A DNA stretch of 64,000 bases, taken from contig NZ_JAKSYL010000105.1 in NCBI RefSeq assembly GCF_022829515.1, positions 60,184 to 124,183 on the forward strand, written 5' to 3'. Under the pieces are notes generated by a model that had not been told where the DNA came from, did not search any database, and was given only the letters and a program-made list of their open reading frames with translations. Position 1 is the first letter of the stretch. Every line of letters starts with the position of its first letter. This DNA comes from Methylobacterium sp. J-048 (GTDB lineage: Bacteria > Pseudomonadota > Alphaproteobacteria > Rhizobiales > Beijerinckiaceae). Shown here in pieces: positions 40,673 to 49,082 of this stretch. Both the position numbers and the translations under genes were made by a program.

Positions 40673-41644
40673 ATGAGCTTCACCCTGATCCAGCAGGCCA
40701 AGCCGCGCCTGCATCGCTCCGAACTCGCCGTCCCGGGCTCCAACCCGACCTTCATGGAGAAGTCGGCGTCGTCGGCCGCCGACGTGATCTTCCTCGATCT
40801 CGAGGACGCGGTCGCTCCGGACGACAAGGAGAAGGCCCGCACCAACATCATCCAGGCGCTCAACGACCTGGATTGGGGCAGCAAGACCATGATGATCCGC
40901 ATCAACGGTCTCGACACCCACTATATGTACCGGGACGTGGTCGACATCGTCGAAGCCTGTCCGCGGCTCGACATGGTGCTGATCCCCAAGGTCGGCGTGC
41001 CAGCCGACGTCTACGCCATCGACGTGCTGGTCACCCAGATCGAGCAGGCCAAGAAGCGCGACAAGCAGATCGGCTTCGAGGTGCTGATCGAGACCGCCCT
41101 CGGCATGGCCAATGTCGAGGCGATCGCCCAGTCGTCGAAGCGCCTGGAGGCGATGTCCTTCGGCGTCGCCGACTACGCCGCCTCGACCCGCGCCCGCTCC
41201 ACGGTGATCGGCGGCGTGAACCCGGACTTCTCGGTGCTCACCGACAAGGATGAGGCCGGCAATCGCCAGACCCATTGGCAGGATCCGTGGCTGTTCGCCC
41301 AGAACCGCATGCTGGTGGCCTGCCGCGCCTACGGCCTGCGCCCGATCGACGGTCCGTTCGGCGATTTCTCGGATCCGGACGGCTACCGCTCGGCGGCCAA
41401 GCGCTGCGCGGCTTTGGGCTTCGAGGGCAAGTGGGCGATCCACCCCTCGCAGATCGACCTCGCCAACGAGGTGTTCACGCCGTCCGAGGCCGAGGTCACC
41501 AAGGCTCGGCGCATCCTGGAGGCCATGCAGGAAGCCGCCAAGGCCGGCCGCGGCGCCGTCTCCCTCGACGGCCGCCTGATCGACATCGCCTCGATCCGCA
41601 TGGCCGAGGCGCTGATCGAGAAGGCGGATGCGATGAAGGCGTGA
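40673..41644 (+). CDS. mclA: Malyl-CoA lyase
   Basis: The 323-residue HpcH/HpaI-fold enzyme opens MSFTLIQQAKPRLHRSELAV. It contains VIFLDLEDAVAPDDKEKAR (metal/CoA site), IGFEVLIETALGMANVEAIA with the catalytic glutamate, and the C-terminal GKWAIHPSQIDLANEVF lid motif. It splits malyl-CoA into acetyl-CoA and glyoxylate, closing the serine cycle. GGAG lies ahead of the ATG. It ends the cluster; the next genes are on the other strand and unrelated. A partial GC-rich repeat (CCCTCTGCGGGGAGGGG) follows near 41660. Confidence 0.97.
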   Translation: MSFTLIQQAKPRLHRSELAVPGSNPTFMEKSASSAADVIFLDLEDAVAPDDKEKARTNIIQALNDLDWGSKTMMIRINGLDTHYMYRDVVDIVEACPRLDMVLIPKVGVPADVYAIDVLVTQIEQAKKRDKQIGFEVLIETALGMANVEAIAQSSKRLEAMSFGVADYAASTRARSTVIGGVNPDFSVLTDKDEAGNRQTHWQDPWLFAQNRMLVACRAYGLRPIDGPFGDFSDPDGYRSAAKRCAALGFEGKWAIHPSQIDLANEVFTPSEAEVTKARRILEAMQEAAKAGRGAVSLDGRLIDIASIRMAEALIEKADAMKA

Positions 41645-41725
41645 GGGGTTTCGCCTTTCCCTCTGCGGGGAGGGGCGGGTCAGGTTCGCGTCGCGGCCGG
41701 AATCACCGGTCGCGACGCCATCCGT

Positions 41726-42577
41726 TCAGAACGGCCGCGCATCCGGCAGCCGCGCCGCCGCCATCTCGGCGGGCGTCGGGTCGCGGTGGACCACGATCCC
41801 GTTCGACCGGTCGGCCGCGATCAGGCCGAGGCGGGCAAAGCCGTCGAGCCAGCCATCCATCGGCCAGAGGCCGTGGCGTGCGTGGAAGCGGGCGGCGTTG
41901 GCGACGATATCGCGAAAATGCTGGAGCGGCGGGTCGTGGCTCGCATGGTGCTGGTGGTAGGCCCGCGGGCCGCCGAGGAACAGGATCGGCACGCCGGCCA
42001 CGTCGGCCCGGAACGCCAGGTCGGTATCCTCCGCCCCGTATCCGGAGAAAGATTCGTCGAAGCCGCCGGTCCGGTCGTAGGTCGCGGCCCGCACCGCGAA
42101 GGCCAGGGACCAGAACAGGCCGGGCTGCGGTGCCGGCGCCACTAGGCCGGGGGGCGGGAAGGCCCGCACCGGGTGCGGATGGCCGAGCCGGTCGAGCTCG
42201 GCCTCCTGCCAGCCATCCTGGACGGCGCCGGCTGGCAGGTAGCCGATCTCGCAGCAGATCAGGGCATCGTGCTCGGCCACCGCCCGCGATAGCCCGGCGA
42301 CCAGGCCGCGCGAGGGGATGCAATCGACATCGAGGAAGATCAGCGTGTCAGTCCGGGCGGCCCGGCGCCCGGCATTGCGCGCGGCAGCCAGCGGCAGGCC
42401 GTCCCGCGGGAACGGCACGCGCGCGACCGGGAACGGCAGGTCCGGCAGCGGGGCGTCATCACCGCCGATCTCGACGACGATGCAGGCCTCGGGCGGCGTG
42501 CCGCGCCCCAGTCCTTCGAGCAATCGCGCGAGATGCGCGCCGCGGCCCTTGTTGAGGGTGATGACCGTGGTGCTCAC
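41726..42577 (-). CDS. Family 2 glycosyltransferase
   Basis: The 283-residue GT-A enzyme starts MSTTVITLNKGRGAHLARLL. It has LAAARNAGRRAARTDTLIFLDVDCIP, containing the Asp-x-Asp metal/donor site (D-V-D), and the C-terminal GGFDESFSGYGAEDTDLAFRA, a galactosyltransferase-type acceptor motif with the catalytic E-D. No membrane helix is seen. Its ATG overlaps the stop of the NodS-like methyltransferase by four bases (42574-42577). It is the last gene of a three-gene unit with a deacetylase and a methyltransferase. Confidence 0.88.
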   Translation of the reverse strand: MSTTVITLNKGRGAHLARLLEGLGRGTPPEACIVVEIGGDDAPLPDLPFPVARVPFPRDGLPLAAARNAGRRAARTDTLIFLDVDCIPSRGLVAGLSRAVAEHDALICCEIGYLPAGAVQDGWQEAELDRLGHPHPVRAFPPPGLVAPAPQPGLFWSLAFAVRAATYDRTGGFDESFSGYGAEDTDLAFRADVAGVPILFLGGPRAYHQHHASHDPPLQHFRDIVANAARFHARHGLWPMDGWLDGFARLGLIAADRSNGIVVHRDPTPAEMAAARLPDARPF

Positions 42578-43167
42578 AGGGAGGCTCCGGCGCGCAGCAC
42601 GTCGAGCCGGTATTTGTCGGTCCGGTCCTGATGCAACAGGCGCGCGAACGGGGCGGCCTGCGCGATGAAGCTCTCGGCGGCCGCGTCGCCCGATTGCGGG
42701 TAGTCGGTCTCGCCGATCCAGTGCACCAGCACCATGTCGCCGCCGGGCTCGATGGCGCCGCCGACGCGCTGGACAAGCTCGGCGAGGTCGGGCGGGGCGA
42801 GGAAATACAGGAACTCGGACAGCACGATCAGGTCGAACCGGCCCTCCGGCCAGTCCGCCGGCACGGCGCCCTGGCGGATCTCGACGGTCGGCCGGTCGGC
42901 GCAGCGGGCCCGGGCGGCCTCCACGGCGGCCGGCACCAAGTCGCTCGCCAGGAGGCGGTCGCAGCGCTCGGACAGGGCGCGGGTGAACACTCCGATCGCG
43001 CAGGCCGGCTCGAAGGCGGCACGGTAGCGCGGCCGCGGCAGGCAGGCCAGCGTCGCCGCGTACTTGTCGCGTTCGTAGGCCGAACTCGTGAACTGCCAGG
43101 GATCCGGGTCACTGGCGTAGATGCCGGCGAAGTAATCCACCGGCAAAGTCTCGGTCGCGCGGCTCAT
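42574..43167 (-). CDS. NodS-like SAM-dependent methyltransferase
   Basis: The 197-residue class I methyltransferase has DYFAGIYASDPDPWQFTSSAYERDKY, a pattern shared with NodS. The SAM-binding site follows, AFEPACAIGVFTRALSERC, with the acidic LLASDLVP. FDLIVLSEFLYFLAP supplies the post-motif region. NodS methylates the amino group of deacetylated chitooligosaccharides in rhizobia. The start at 43167 overlaps the PIG-L stop by four bases; an upstream in-frame codon at 43188 is less likely. The acceptor here is unknown. Confidence 0.85.
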   Translation of the reverse strand: MSRATETLPVDYFAGIYASDPDPWQFTSSAYERDKYAATLACLPRPRYRAAFEPACAIGVFTRALSERCDRLLASDLVPAAVEAARARCADRPTVEIRQGAVPADWPEGRFDLIVLSEFLYFLAPPDLAELVQRVGGAIEPGGDMVLVHWIGETDYPQSGDAAAESFIAQAAPFARLLHQDRTDKYRLDVLRAGASL

Positions 43168-43901
43168 GCGGGGATCCTGACGAAGCACTCGTAGGGTCCG
43201 CAGAGCCGGTCGATCATCGCGGGCTCCAACCGAAAGCCCGTGGGATCGTCGGAGATCAGGTCGGTGGTCTGCGATTCATGGGCCGCGACCGCCCGGGCCT
43301 TGGCCTCGCGGTAGGCGGAGACGTCGAGGCGCAGGCCGTCCGGCGCCGGCCCGACCTCGGTCTCCGGCGGTAGGGTCCAGCCCCAGACCGGGTATTCGTA
43401 GACCGCAACGCCGGGCATCTGGGGTCGGGCGAGCCCGACGATGGCAGCCGATGCCTTGTGGTCGCAATGGGGATCGTGCCGCCAGGTCACGAACACCGCG
43501 CCGGCCTCGCAGGCGGTCGCGGCCTGCGCCACGGCATGGGCCGCTGCCTCGGCCTCGGCGCCCTCGCTCGGCACATGCGCGTCGGGCATGCGCAGGAAGG
43601 TGACGGCCTCCGCCGCGAGGCCGAGGACCGCCACCGCCCGGAGCGTCTCCGCCTCGCGGAGGCTGCGCAGCCTGTCCGGCGGGTACAGCTGGGAATGGGT
43701 GTGCGAGCCGCAGCCGTCGCTGACCACCACGAGGCGGACGTCCCGACCGGCGGTGTGCGCCGCCGCGATCAGGCCGCCGCAGCCCAGGCTCTCGTCGTCG
43801 GGATGGGGCGCCACCACCACGAGGCCGCCCCGTTCCACCAAGTGGCCGAAATCCGCTACCGGGAGCGCGTCGGCTGCTGCCAGGAAGGCGTCGGCCCGCA
43901 T
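43164..43901 (-). CDS. PIG-L/LmbE family deacetylase
   Basis: The 245-residue protein has the zinc-site motif APHPDDESLGCGG (H33, D36) and a later PHCDHKASAAIVG, which supplies the third ligand. PIG-L enzymes remove N-acetyl groups from GlcNAc-type sugars. It begins the minus-strand unit with the NodS-like and GT2 genes. Upstream (43902-44053) no further member of the unit is seen. The combination suggests processing and assembly of an amino-sugar glycan or glycolipid. Confidence 0.9.
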   Translation of the reverse strand: MRADAFLAAADALPVADFGHLVERGGLVVVAPHPDDESLGCGGLIAAAHTAGRDVRLVVVSDGCGSHTHSQLYPPDRLRSLREAETLRAVAVLGLAAEAVTFLRMPDAHVPSEGAEAEAAAHAVAQAATACEAGAVFVTWRHDPHCDHKASAAIVGLARPQMPGVAVYEYPVWGWTLPPETEVGPAPDGLRLDVSAYREAKARAVAAHESQTTDLISDDPTGFRLEPAMIDRLCGPYECFVRIPA

Positions 43902-44053
43902 CAGCGTGCACCCGTCGCGGGTTGCGCACCGGTGCGGATCGAGCGGTCGAGGAGAAGGGTCACGGATCGCTCCTGGGACGGCGGGCAGATCGAGCCCCCC
44001 AGCTATCGGCCTCGGCGGCTGAACGCGTCATGAGCGGCGTGCCGAGCTTCCTG

Positions 44054-44389
44054 CTAGCGATCGTTCTCGGTGGTGAGCGCGCCGAGCCGGACGCCCTCGT
44101 CGGCCGTGGCCTGCGCTGCCAAGTGGACGCCGGGATTCGGTGCATCGTCAAACACTGCGCCCGCCGCGCACAGGGCGCTGCGCAGGGCCTCGATCTGACC
44201 GCTCGGCGGGTCGCCGTAGCCGCTCTCGAAGTCGCGCACGAACCGCTCGTCGAGGCCGACCTTGGCGGCGAGCTCCGCCTCGGACCAGCCGAGCAGCCCC
44301 CGGGCCGCCCGCGATTGCGCCGGGCTCATCGCAGGCGCGCTCGCCCCGGCCTGGCCGCCCTCGTCTGATCCTGCCACGTCGTCCTCCAT
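44054..44389 (-). CDS. Helix-turn-helix DNA-binding protein (XRE-like)
   Basis: The 111-residue protein has a short XRE-type domain: MSPAQSRAARGLLGWSEAELAAKVGLDERFVRDFESG (about 25-62), the usual five-helix pattern of lambda repressor-like regulators. A C-terminal tail (IEALRSALCAAGAVFDDAPNPGVHL) is typical of the small Rhizobiales/Methylobacterium regulators with this fold. ATG 44389 (MEDDVAGSDE) is chosen because the preceding 18 codons lack homology. The target is unknown; it could act on its own promoter or on the divergent gene at 44604. Confidence 0.8.
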   Translation of the reverse strand: MEDDVAGSDEGGQAGASAPAMSPAQSRAARGLLGWSEAELAAKVGLDERFVRDFESGYGDPPSGQIEALRSALCAAGAVFDDAPNPGVHLAAQATADEGVRLGALTTENDR

Positions 44390-44603
44390 TCCGTGCAAAG
44401 ATCGACAACGATATCGGCCGCCGATCGTTTCCGGGCGCCGCACGATGCGCGGCGACCATAATTGTGCTGAAATTCGGTCGCATCCGCGGGGGCGTATGGG
44501 TTCGGGGCGGTCTCGACGCGCGAATCATGGGCGTCGGGCCGGCATGCGCCGTCCCGGATGGACGATGAGCTGAGCGCCGTGCGCGCGTTTGAGGGGCAGA
44601 ACG

Positions 44604-45122
44604 ATGAGAGCGGTGCTGATCGCCACCTTGGCCTGTGCCGTGATGGCCGTGGACCTGACCGCAGCGACGCAGGCCCAGGCCCAGATGGGCGGCGGCGCGC
44701 CCACGGGCTTCGGCCGCGGCAACCGCCGCCCCGGCGGCGAGGAAGAGAAGAAGCCGCAATACGTGCCCGGCACCAAGGCGAGCGAAAAGATCTTCCCGCT
44801 CGATTCGACCTGGACGGCGGTGAGCCTCAACGGCAAGCCGTTTTCCGGTGGCGACCGACCGAGCTTCATCATCGACAAGCAGTACCGCGCCCGCGGCTAC
44901 GGCGGCTGCAACACCTTCGCGGCCACCGCCTTCCCGCTGAAGGACCAGCACCTCGCGGTCGGCCCGCTCGCGCTCACCAAGAAGAGCTGCGACAAGGGCC
45001 TCGCGGCCACTGAGCAGGCCTTCTTCGTCGCTCTCCGCACGGCGGCGGTGTGGGATCTCGTCGGCTCCCAGCTGGTGCTGAAGAGCCCGAACGGCGAACT
45101 GAAGTTCGACCGGGCGCTTTGA
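44604..45122 (+). CDS. Exported META-domain protein
   Basis: The ATG at 44604 has GAGGGG seven bases ahead and gives 172 residues with a signal peptide (MRAVLIATLACAVMAVDLTAATQAQA). After a Gly/Arg/Lys-rich linker, the domain LDSTWTAVSLNGKPFSGG...YGGCNTFAATAF...ALTKKSCDKGLAATEQAFFVAL matches the META/HslJ family: T-x-W near the start and G-x-C-N-x-F-x-G-like core. Family members are periplasmic or outer-membrane proteins linked to stress or motility phenotypes, without a known reaction. Confidence 0.85.
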   Translation: MRAVLIATLACAVMAVDLTAATQAQAQMGGGAPTGFGRGNRRPGGEEEKKPQYVPGTKASEKIFPLDSTWTAVSLNGKPFSGGDRPSFIIDKQYRARGYGGCNTFAATAFPLKDQHLAVGPLALTKKSCDKGLAATEQAFFVALRTAAVWDLVGSQLVLKSPNGELKFDRAL

Positions 45123-45435
45123 GCGCTCGGTTGACTGCATGATCCCAGTTGCGGGACGGCTAGGGGCGCCGCAAGCCTCGACATCTCTCCTCTCACCTTG
45201 AGAGCGCGCGCTGCAGCCCTGAAGGAGGACTTCAGGGTTCGTCGAAGACGCCTGAAGGGCTCCTTCGAGGCTTCCGCTTTGCGGACGCTCGTCAGGATGC
45301 GGTCGAGGGTGGGATGGGGTGGTCAGGCAGCCGCCGCTTTAAGGACGGGTTCACCACGCCGCGCGAACCCGGCCCCCGATTCAGACGCTCTTGAGGGCCG
45401 CCGGCCTTTTCTCCTCGGGCATCGAGGAGGCGTGC
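45123..45435. other. Intergenic region with a possible dispersed repeat
   Basis: No gene is supported in these 313 bases. The segment around 45225-45300 (ctgaaggaggacttcagg, then ctccttcgaggc...gcggacgctcgtcaggatg) resembles a short palindromic repeat common between genes in Rhizobiales, as I remember it. Rules of transcription here cannot be read. Confidence 0.4.
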
Positions 45436-45600
45436 ATGGCCATCGGGATCGGTTTCGGACGCGAGGAGAGTCTGCGCCCCGGCGTATCGCGGCCCGTGCG
45501 CTTCACCGCGCCGCCCGCGTTTCACGCGCCCGCGCTCTGGTTCGCCGCCGCCGTGCCGGCCGTGGCAACGCTGCTGCTGATTGCGCGGCTCGCCGCCTGA
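45436..45600 (+). CDS. Small single-pass membrane protein, 54 residues
   Basis: The ATG at 45436 follows GGAGG by five bases. The product (MAIGIGFGREESLRPGVSRP...) has a polar N-terminus and one C-terminal membrane helix (about 30-52, ending LLLIARLAA). Such tail-anchored miniproteins are plausible but no family is recognised. An earlier in-frame ATG at 45391 is less likely. Confidence 0.55.
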   Translation: MAIGIGFGREESLRPGVSRPVRFTAPPAFHAPALWFAAAVPAVATLLLIARLAA

Positions 45601-45638
45601 CGATCGGGTGATGGATAGCACCGCGCGACGGGGCCGGA

Positions 45639-45824
45639 TCACTCCCCGTCGCGCGAGTCCTGCTCCTCGTCTGCGTCAGGCGCCGGATCCTGATCGGTCG
45701 CGGCCTGGGCATGGGACATGACCGGCGGGAACAGCGCCGCCAGACCGGCGGCAACGCCGTAAAGAATAGGATGCGCGTTCAAGCCCACACGGGGCGGGTT
45801 CAGATCGTCTTTGATCATATTCAT
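45639..45824 (-). CDS. Small hypothetical protein with one hydrophobic segment
   Basis: The 61-residue product (MNMIKDDLNPPRVGLNAHPI) has a central hydrophobic stretch (YGVAAGLAALFPPVMSHAQA) that could be a membrane helix or late signal peptide, and a very acidic C-terminus (DADEEQDSRDGE). GGAAG lies five to nine bases upstream. No homology is recognised. Confidence 0.5.
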   Translation of the reverse strand: MNMIKDDLNPPRVGLNAHPILYGVAAGLAALFPPVMSHAQAATDQDPAPDADEEQDSRDGE

Positions 45825-45997
45825 GGCTTCCGGTCTCGCGCCTGTGCGAGCAACGGTCCGTGTTGACGTGCTTGCTGTTGAGCCGTTGGAGCAGGTTCAA
45901 TGCTGCGCCCCGCGTTTTGTTGCCGCAGGACCGAGGATTTTTTCTCGCAGAGATTGATCGGGCCGTCTTCGGGGCCAGACCGGATCATTTCGAGATC

Positions 45998-46276
45998 TCA
46001 ACCGCGCCGCCGAAGCACGGGCCCAGTCGGGGCAGCCGGGATCCGGCAGGCCGCTGGAAGCACGTCGAGGATCACGGCGCTCGGGCAGCGCGCCCGGCAG
46101 GTCTCGGCCGCTTCGATCTGATCGCTCCCGCAGGCATCGGCAAAGCAGAAGGTGGCGAGATCCTCGCAGGTGGCTCGGAATCCGCCGACCCGCGGCCGAT
46201 CCTGCCAATCTGCCGCCGAGGCGGTTTGCGCCAGCAGCAGGCCCACGAGGCCGATCGATGCCGTGATCCGTTTCAC
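45998..46276 (-). CDS. Small exported cysteine-rich protein
   Basis: A GTG start at 46276, with GAGGTG ahead, gives a 92-residue product with a signal peptide (MKRITASIGLVGLLLAQTASA). Six cysteines follow in the mature part, in the order TCEDLATFC, DAC, ETC, RARC and AAC, suggesting three periplasmic disulfides. No known family fits. It is divergent from the gamma-carbonic-anhydrase-like gene. Confidence 0.55.
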   Translation of the reverse strand: MKRITASIGLVGLLLAQTASAADWQDRPRVGGFRATCEDLATFCFADACGSDQIEAAETCRARCPSAVILDVLPAACRIPAAPTGPVLRRRG

Positions 46277-46409
46277 GCCTGCACCTCGCGTCCGGTCGGG
46301 GGCTCAGCCTAGCATTGGCAGGCGGGCCGGACCTGTGCCATTCCGGCGACAGGCGATGCCCATCGTCGGCCTCGACGCCGACGGATCAGCCTCGGGACGG
46401 AAGCCAGCC

Positions 46410-46943
46410 ATGCCGCTCTACGCCCTCGACGATCACGTGCCGCAGCTTGCCGATCCCGACCGCGTCTGGATCGCCCCGGACGCCCAGGTGGTCGGCCGGG
46501 TCCATCTCGGCCTCGATGTCGGCATCTGGTTCGGCGCGGCTCTGCGCGGCGACAACGAGCCGATCCGCATCGGCGACCGGACCAATGTGCAGGAAGGCGT
46601 GATCATGCATGTCGATCCCGGCTTCCCGCTGGTGATCGGTACGGACGTCACGGTAGGCCACGGCGCCATCGTCCATGGCTGCACCATCGGCGACGGCAGC
46701 CTCATCGGCATGGGCGCGACGGTGCTGAACGGCGCCAGGATCGGCCGAGGTTGCCTGATCGGCGCCAACGCGCTGGTGACCGAGGGGAAGGAATTTCCCG
46801 ACCGCAGCCTGATCGTCGGCGCGCCGGCCAAGGCTGTGCGCACCCTCGACGCCGAGGCGGTGGAGGGCCTGCGCCAAGCGGCCCAGCGCTACGTCGAGAA
46901 CGCCCGCCGCTACAAGGCCGGCCTGCGCCGCATCGACGGCTGA
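46410..46943 (+). CDS. Gamma-carbonic-anhydrase-like hexapeptide-repeat protein
   Basis: The ATG at 46410 gives 177 residues (MPLYALDDHVPQLADPDRVW). The protein is a left-handed parallel beta-helix with repeats such as VWIAPDAQVVGRVHLG, GIWFGAALRGDNEPIRIG and TVGHGAIVHGCTIGDG. Histidines in IMHVD and VGHGAIVHG match the metal ligands of the gamma-carbonic anhydrase (YrdA/PaaY) family. Many members lack proven anhydrase activity. The gene converges on ppa, with a shared hairpin between them. Confidence 0.9.
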   Translation: MPLYALDDHVPQLADPDRVWIAPDAQVVGRVHLGLDVGIWFGAALRGDNEPIRIGDRTNVQEGVIMHVDPGFPLVIGTDVTVGHGAIVHGCTIGDGSLIGMGATVLNGARIGRGCLIGANALVTEGKEFPDRSLIVGAPAKAVRTLDAEAVEGLRQAAQRYVENARRYKAGLRRIDG

Positions 46944-46949
46944 GCGCGA

Positions 46950-46977
46950 CAGGCCGCTCCGGGATGGGAGCGGCCTG
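46950..46977. terminator. Hairpin between convergent gamma-CA-like and ppa genes
   Basis: Perfect 11-base arms CAGGCCGCTCC (46950-46960) and GGAGCGGCCTG (46967-46977) lie in the 44-base gap between two convergent stop codons. It can serve as a terminator from either side although only CTTGAAAA follows on the plus strand. Confidence 0.6.
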
Positions 46978-46987
46978 CTTGAAAACC

Positions 46988-47521
46988 TTACTTCTTGTTC
47001 TTCGCCCGCTCGATCGCTTCCTCGATCAGCCGGTGGGCCTCTTCCTTGTCGCCCCAGCGGACGAACTTCACCCACTTGCCGGGCTCAAGATCCTTGTAGT
47101 GTTCGAAGAAGTGCTGGATCTGCTGGATCGTGATATCGGGCAGGTCGGTGTAGTTCTCGACCCGGTCGTAGCGCTTGGTCAGGTGGCGGGAGGGCACCGC
47201 GATGACCTTCTCGTCCTCGCCGCCCTCGTCCTGCATCACCATCACGCCGACCGGGCGGGCGCTGATGATCGCGCCGGGCAGCACCGCGCGGGTGTTGGCC
47301 ACCAGCACGTCGCAGGGATCGCCGTCGCCGGACAGGGTGTGCGGGATGAAGCCGTAATTCCCGGGGTAGAACATCGGCGTATAGAGGAACCGGTCGACGA
47401 CCAGCGCGCCGGATTCCTTATCCATCTCGTACTTGATCGGCTCGCCGCCCAGCGGCACCTCGATGATGACGTTGACGTCGTGCGGGGGCTTCTTGCCGAG
47501 CGGGATGGCGTCGATGTTCAT
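46988..47521 (-). CDS. ppa: Inorganic pyrophosphatase (family I)
   Basis: The 177-residue enzyme starts [19 protein letters not shown]. It contains [18 protein letters not shown], the metal site [11 protein letters not shown], and [12 protein letters not shown], all typical of soluble family I pyrophosphatases. It hydrolyses pyrophosphate in the cytoplasm and pulls biosynthetic reactions forward. The frame runs ten codons upstream to another ATG; the chosen start fits the family. Confidence 0.96.
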   Translation of the reverse strand: MNIDAIPLGKKPPHDVNVIIEVPLGGEPIKYEMDKESGALVVDRFLYTPMFYPGNYGFIPHTLSGDGDPCDVLVANTRAVLPGAIISARPVGVMVMQDEGGEDEKVIAVPSRHLTKRYDRVENYTDLPDITIQQIQHFFEHYKDLEPGKWVKFVRWGDKEEAHRLIEEAIERAKNKK

Positions 47522-47632
47522 GGCGTATCGCTTCCGGGATGCGGCTTGCACCGCTTCCCCGACCTCTTAGATGTCCGGCTCCACGATGCAAATCAGTATC
47601 GGCGCGAGGCCAGCGACGAGTCCCAAGAAACG

Positions 47633-48139
47633 TTAGCTGAACAGGTAACCGACCTTGGGCAGCGCGACCCCCGCGACCCGGTCCAGCACCCGCGGCCCGG
47701 CCCGGCCGCCGAGGCCCTCGTAGAACGCGCCGGCCCGGGCATTGTCCTCCAGGCTCCAGACGCCGAGCTGGGTGAGGCCGTGATCGGCGAGGTCGTTGCG
47801 GACCGCCTTGAACAGGCGGCGCCCGAGGCCGACGCCCTGATATTCCGGCAGCAGGTAGAGTTCGTCGATCTCCGCCTCGGTCCCGAGCGCCCGGCTGCGG
47901 GTTCGCCCGTAGGCGGCGTAGCCGACCACCCGCTCGCCGGTCTCGACCAGGGCGATCGGGCGGCCCCGGCGCAGGGCGCTGCGCCACCAGGCACGGTCGC
48001 GCCCGGCGATCAGACGCTCCAGGGCCACGCCGGGGATGATGCCGCGATAGGCTTCGCGCCACGAGGCATCGAACACCGTCGACAGGCTGCCGAGATCGGC
48101 CTCGCGAGCCCGGCGGATGCTCGTGGTGCGCGTGCTCAT
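47633..48139 (-). CDS. GNAT family N-acetyltransferase
   Basis: The 168-residue protein begins MSTRTTSIRRAREADLGSLS. The acetyl-CoA site is IDELYLLPEYQGVGLGRRLFKAV (near 90-112), with the Q-x-x-G-x-G core. WSLEDNARAGAFYEGLGG is the usual C-terminal motif. The acceptor amine is unknown. It is divergent from the phosphatase gene. Confidence 0.88.
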   Translation of the reverse strand: MSTRTTSIRRAREADLGSLSTVFDASWREAYRGIIPGVALERLIAGRDRAWWRSALRRGRPIALVETGERVVGYAAYGRTRSRALGTEAEIDELYLLPEYQGVGLGRRLFKAVRNDLADHGLTQLGVWSLEDNARAGAFYEGLGGRAGPRVLDRVAGVALPKVGYLFS

Positions 48140-48353
48140 GGGCTTCGGCCTTCCCCGTCGACCGTCGGATAACCCGCGCGGCCCGCCCAGGTTCGATCCC
48201 GATCCGGGCAGAGTGAAGGCAAGATCGGCGCCGGCTTTTTGGAACTTTCCGGTGGTGGGTGGTAAAACTCAGTCGCTGCCGGCCCGACAGGCGAATTGCC
48301 GGGCTTCCGGACGGCTGTTAGAGCCGGCTCCCGATTCCGCGGCAGCCCCGATC

Positions 48354-49079
48354 GTGTTCAACCGCTTCCTCAAGCCCGAGACGCGCTACGCGCGCCGCAT
48401 GGCCCGGATCGCCCGCTTCGAGCGGCCGATCGCCGGGCCCGGCGACCGGCTGAAGGCCTGGGCGAACATGCTGCTGATCGATCACGGCGTGTTCCGGCTG
48501 GCCTATCTCAACCGCCACCGGGTCGGCACCGGCCGGCTCTGGCGCTCGGCCCAGCCGGGGCCGCACCAGCTCGCGCGCTTCCGCGCCGAGGGCGTGCGCA
48601 CGATCATCTCCCTGCGCGGCGGGCGCGAGCACGGCTCCTGGCCTCTGCAGCGGGAGGCGTGCGAGCGGCACGGGCTCACCCTGGTGGAGTTCGTCCTGCG
48701 CTCCCGCGAGGCCCCCGACCGCGCCACCCTGCTGGCCGCAAAAGACTTCTTCGCCGGTATCCAGTACCCGGCGGTGATGCATTGCAAGTCGGGCGCCGAC
48801 CGGGCCGGGCTCGCCTCGGCCCTCTACCTGATCCTGCACGAGAACCGCCCGGTGGCCGAGGCCGCCCGCCAGCTCTCGGCACGCTACGGCCATCTCCGCT
48901 TCGCCAAGACCGGCATCCTCGACGCGTTCTTCGCCCGCTACCGGGTGGAGGGCGAGGCCAAGGGCATCGATTTCCTGACCTGGGTCGAGACGATCTACGA
49001 TCCGGAGGCACTCAAGCGGGATTTTCGGCCGGGGTTCTGGTCGGATCTGGCCGTCGATAGGGTGCTGCGGCGAGAGTGA
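48354..49079 (+). CDS. Dual-specificity/tyrosine phosphatase family protein
   Basis: A GTG start at 48354 (MFNRFLKPETRYARRM) gives 241 residues; an ATG lies 15 codons on. WRSAQPGPHQLARFRAEGVRTIISLRGG is typical of SiW14-like phosphatases, and VMHCKSGADRAGLAS carries the P-loop HCxxGxxR (C144, R150). It would remove phosphate from protein tyrosine or from inositol phosphates. The basic N-terminus could touch membrane or nucleic acid. Neighbours give no substrate hint. Confidence 0.85.
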   Translation: MFNRFLKPETRYARRMARIARFERPIAGPGDRLKAWANMLLIDHGVFRLAYLNRHRVGTGRLWRSAQPGPHQLARFRAEGVRTIISLRGGREHGSWPLQREACERHGLTLVEFVLRSREAPDRATLLAAKDFFAGIQYPAVMHCKSGADRAGLASALYLILHENRPVAEAARQLSARYGHLRFAKTGILDAFFARYRVEGEAKGIDFLTWVETIYDPEALKRDFRPGFWSDLAVDRVLRRE

Positions 49080-49082
49080 CCT

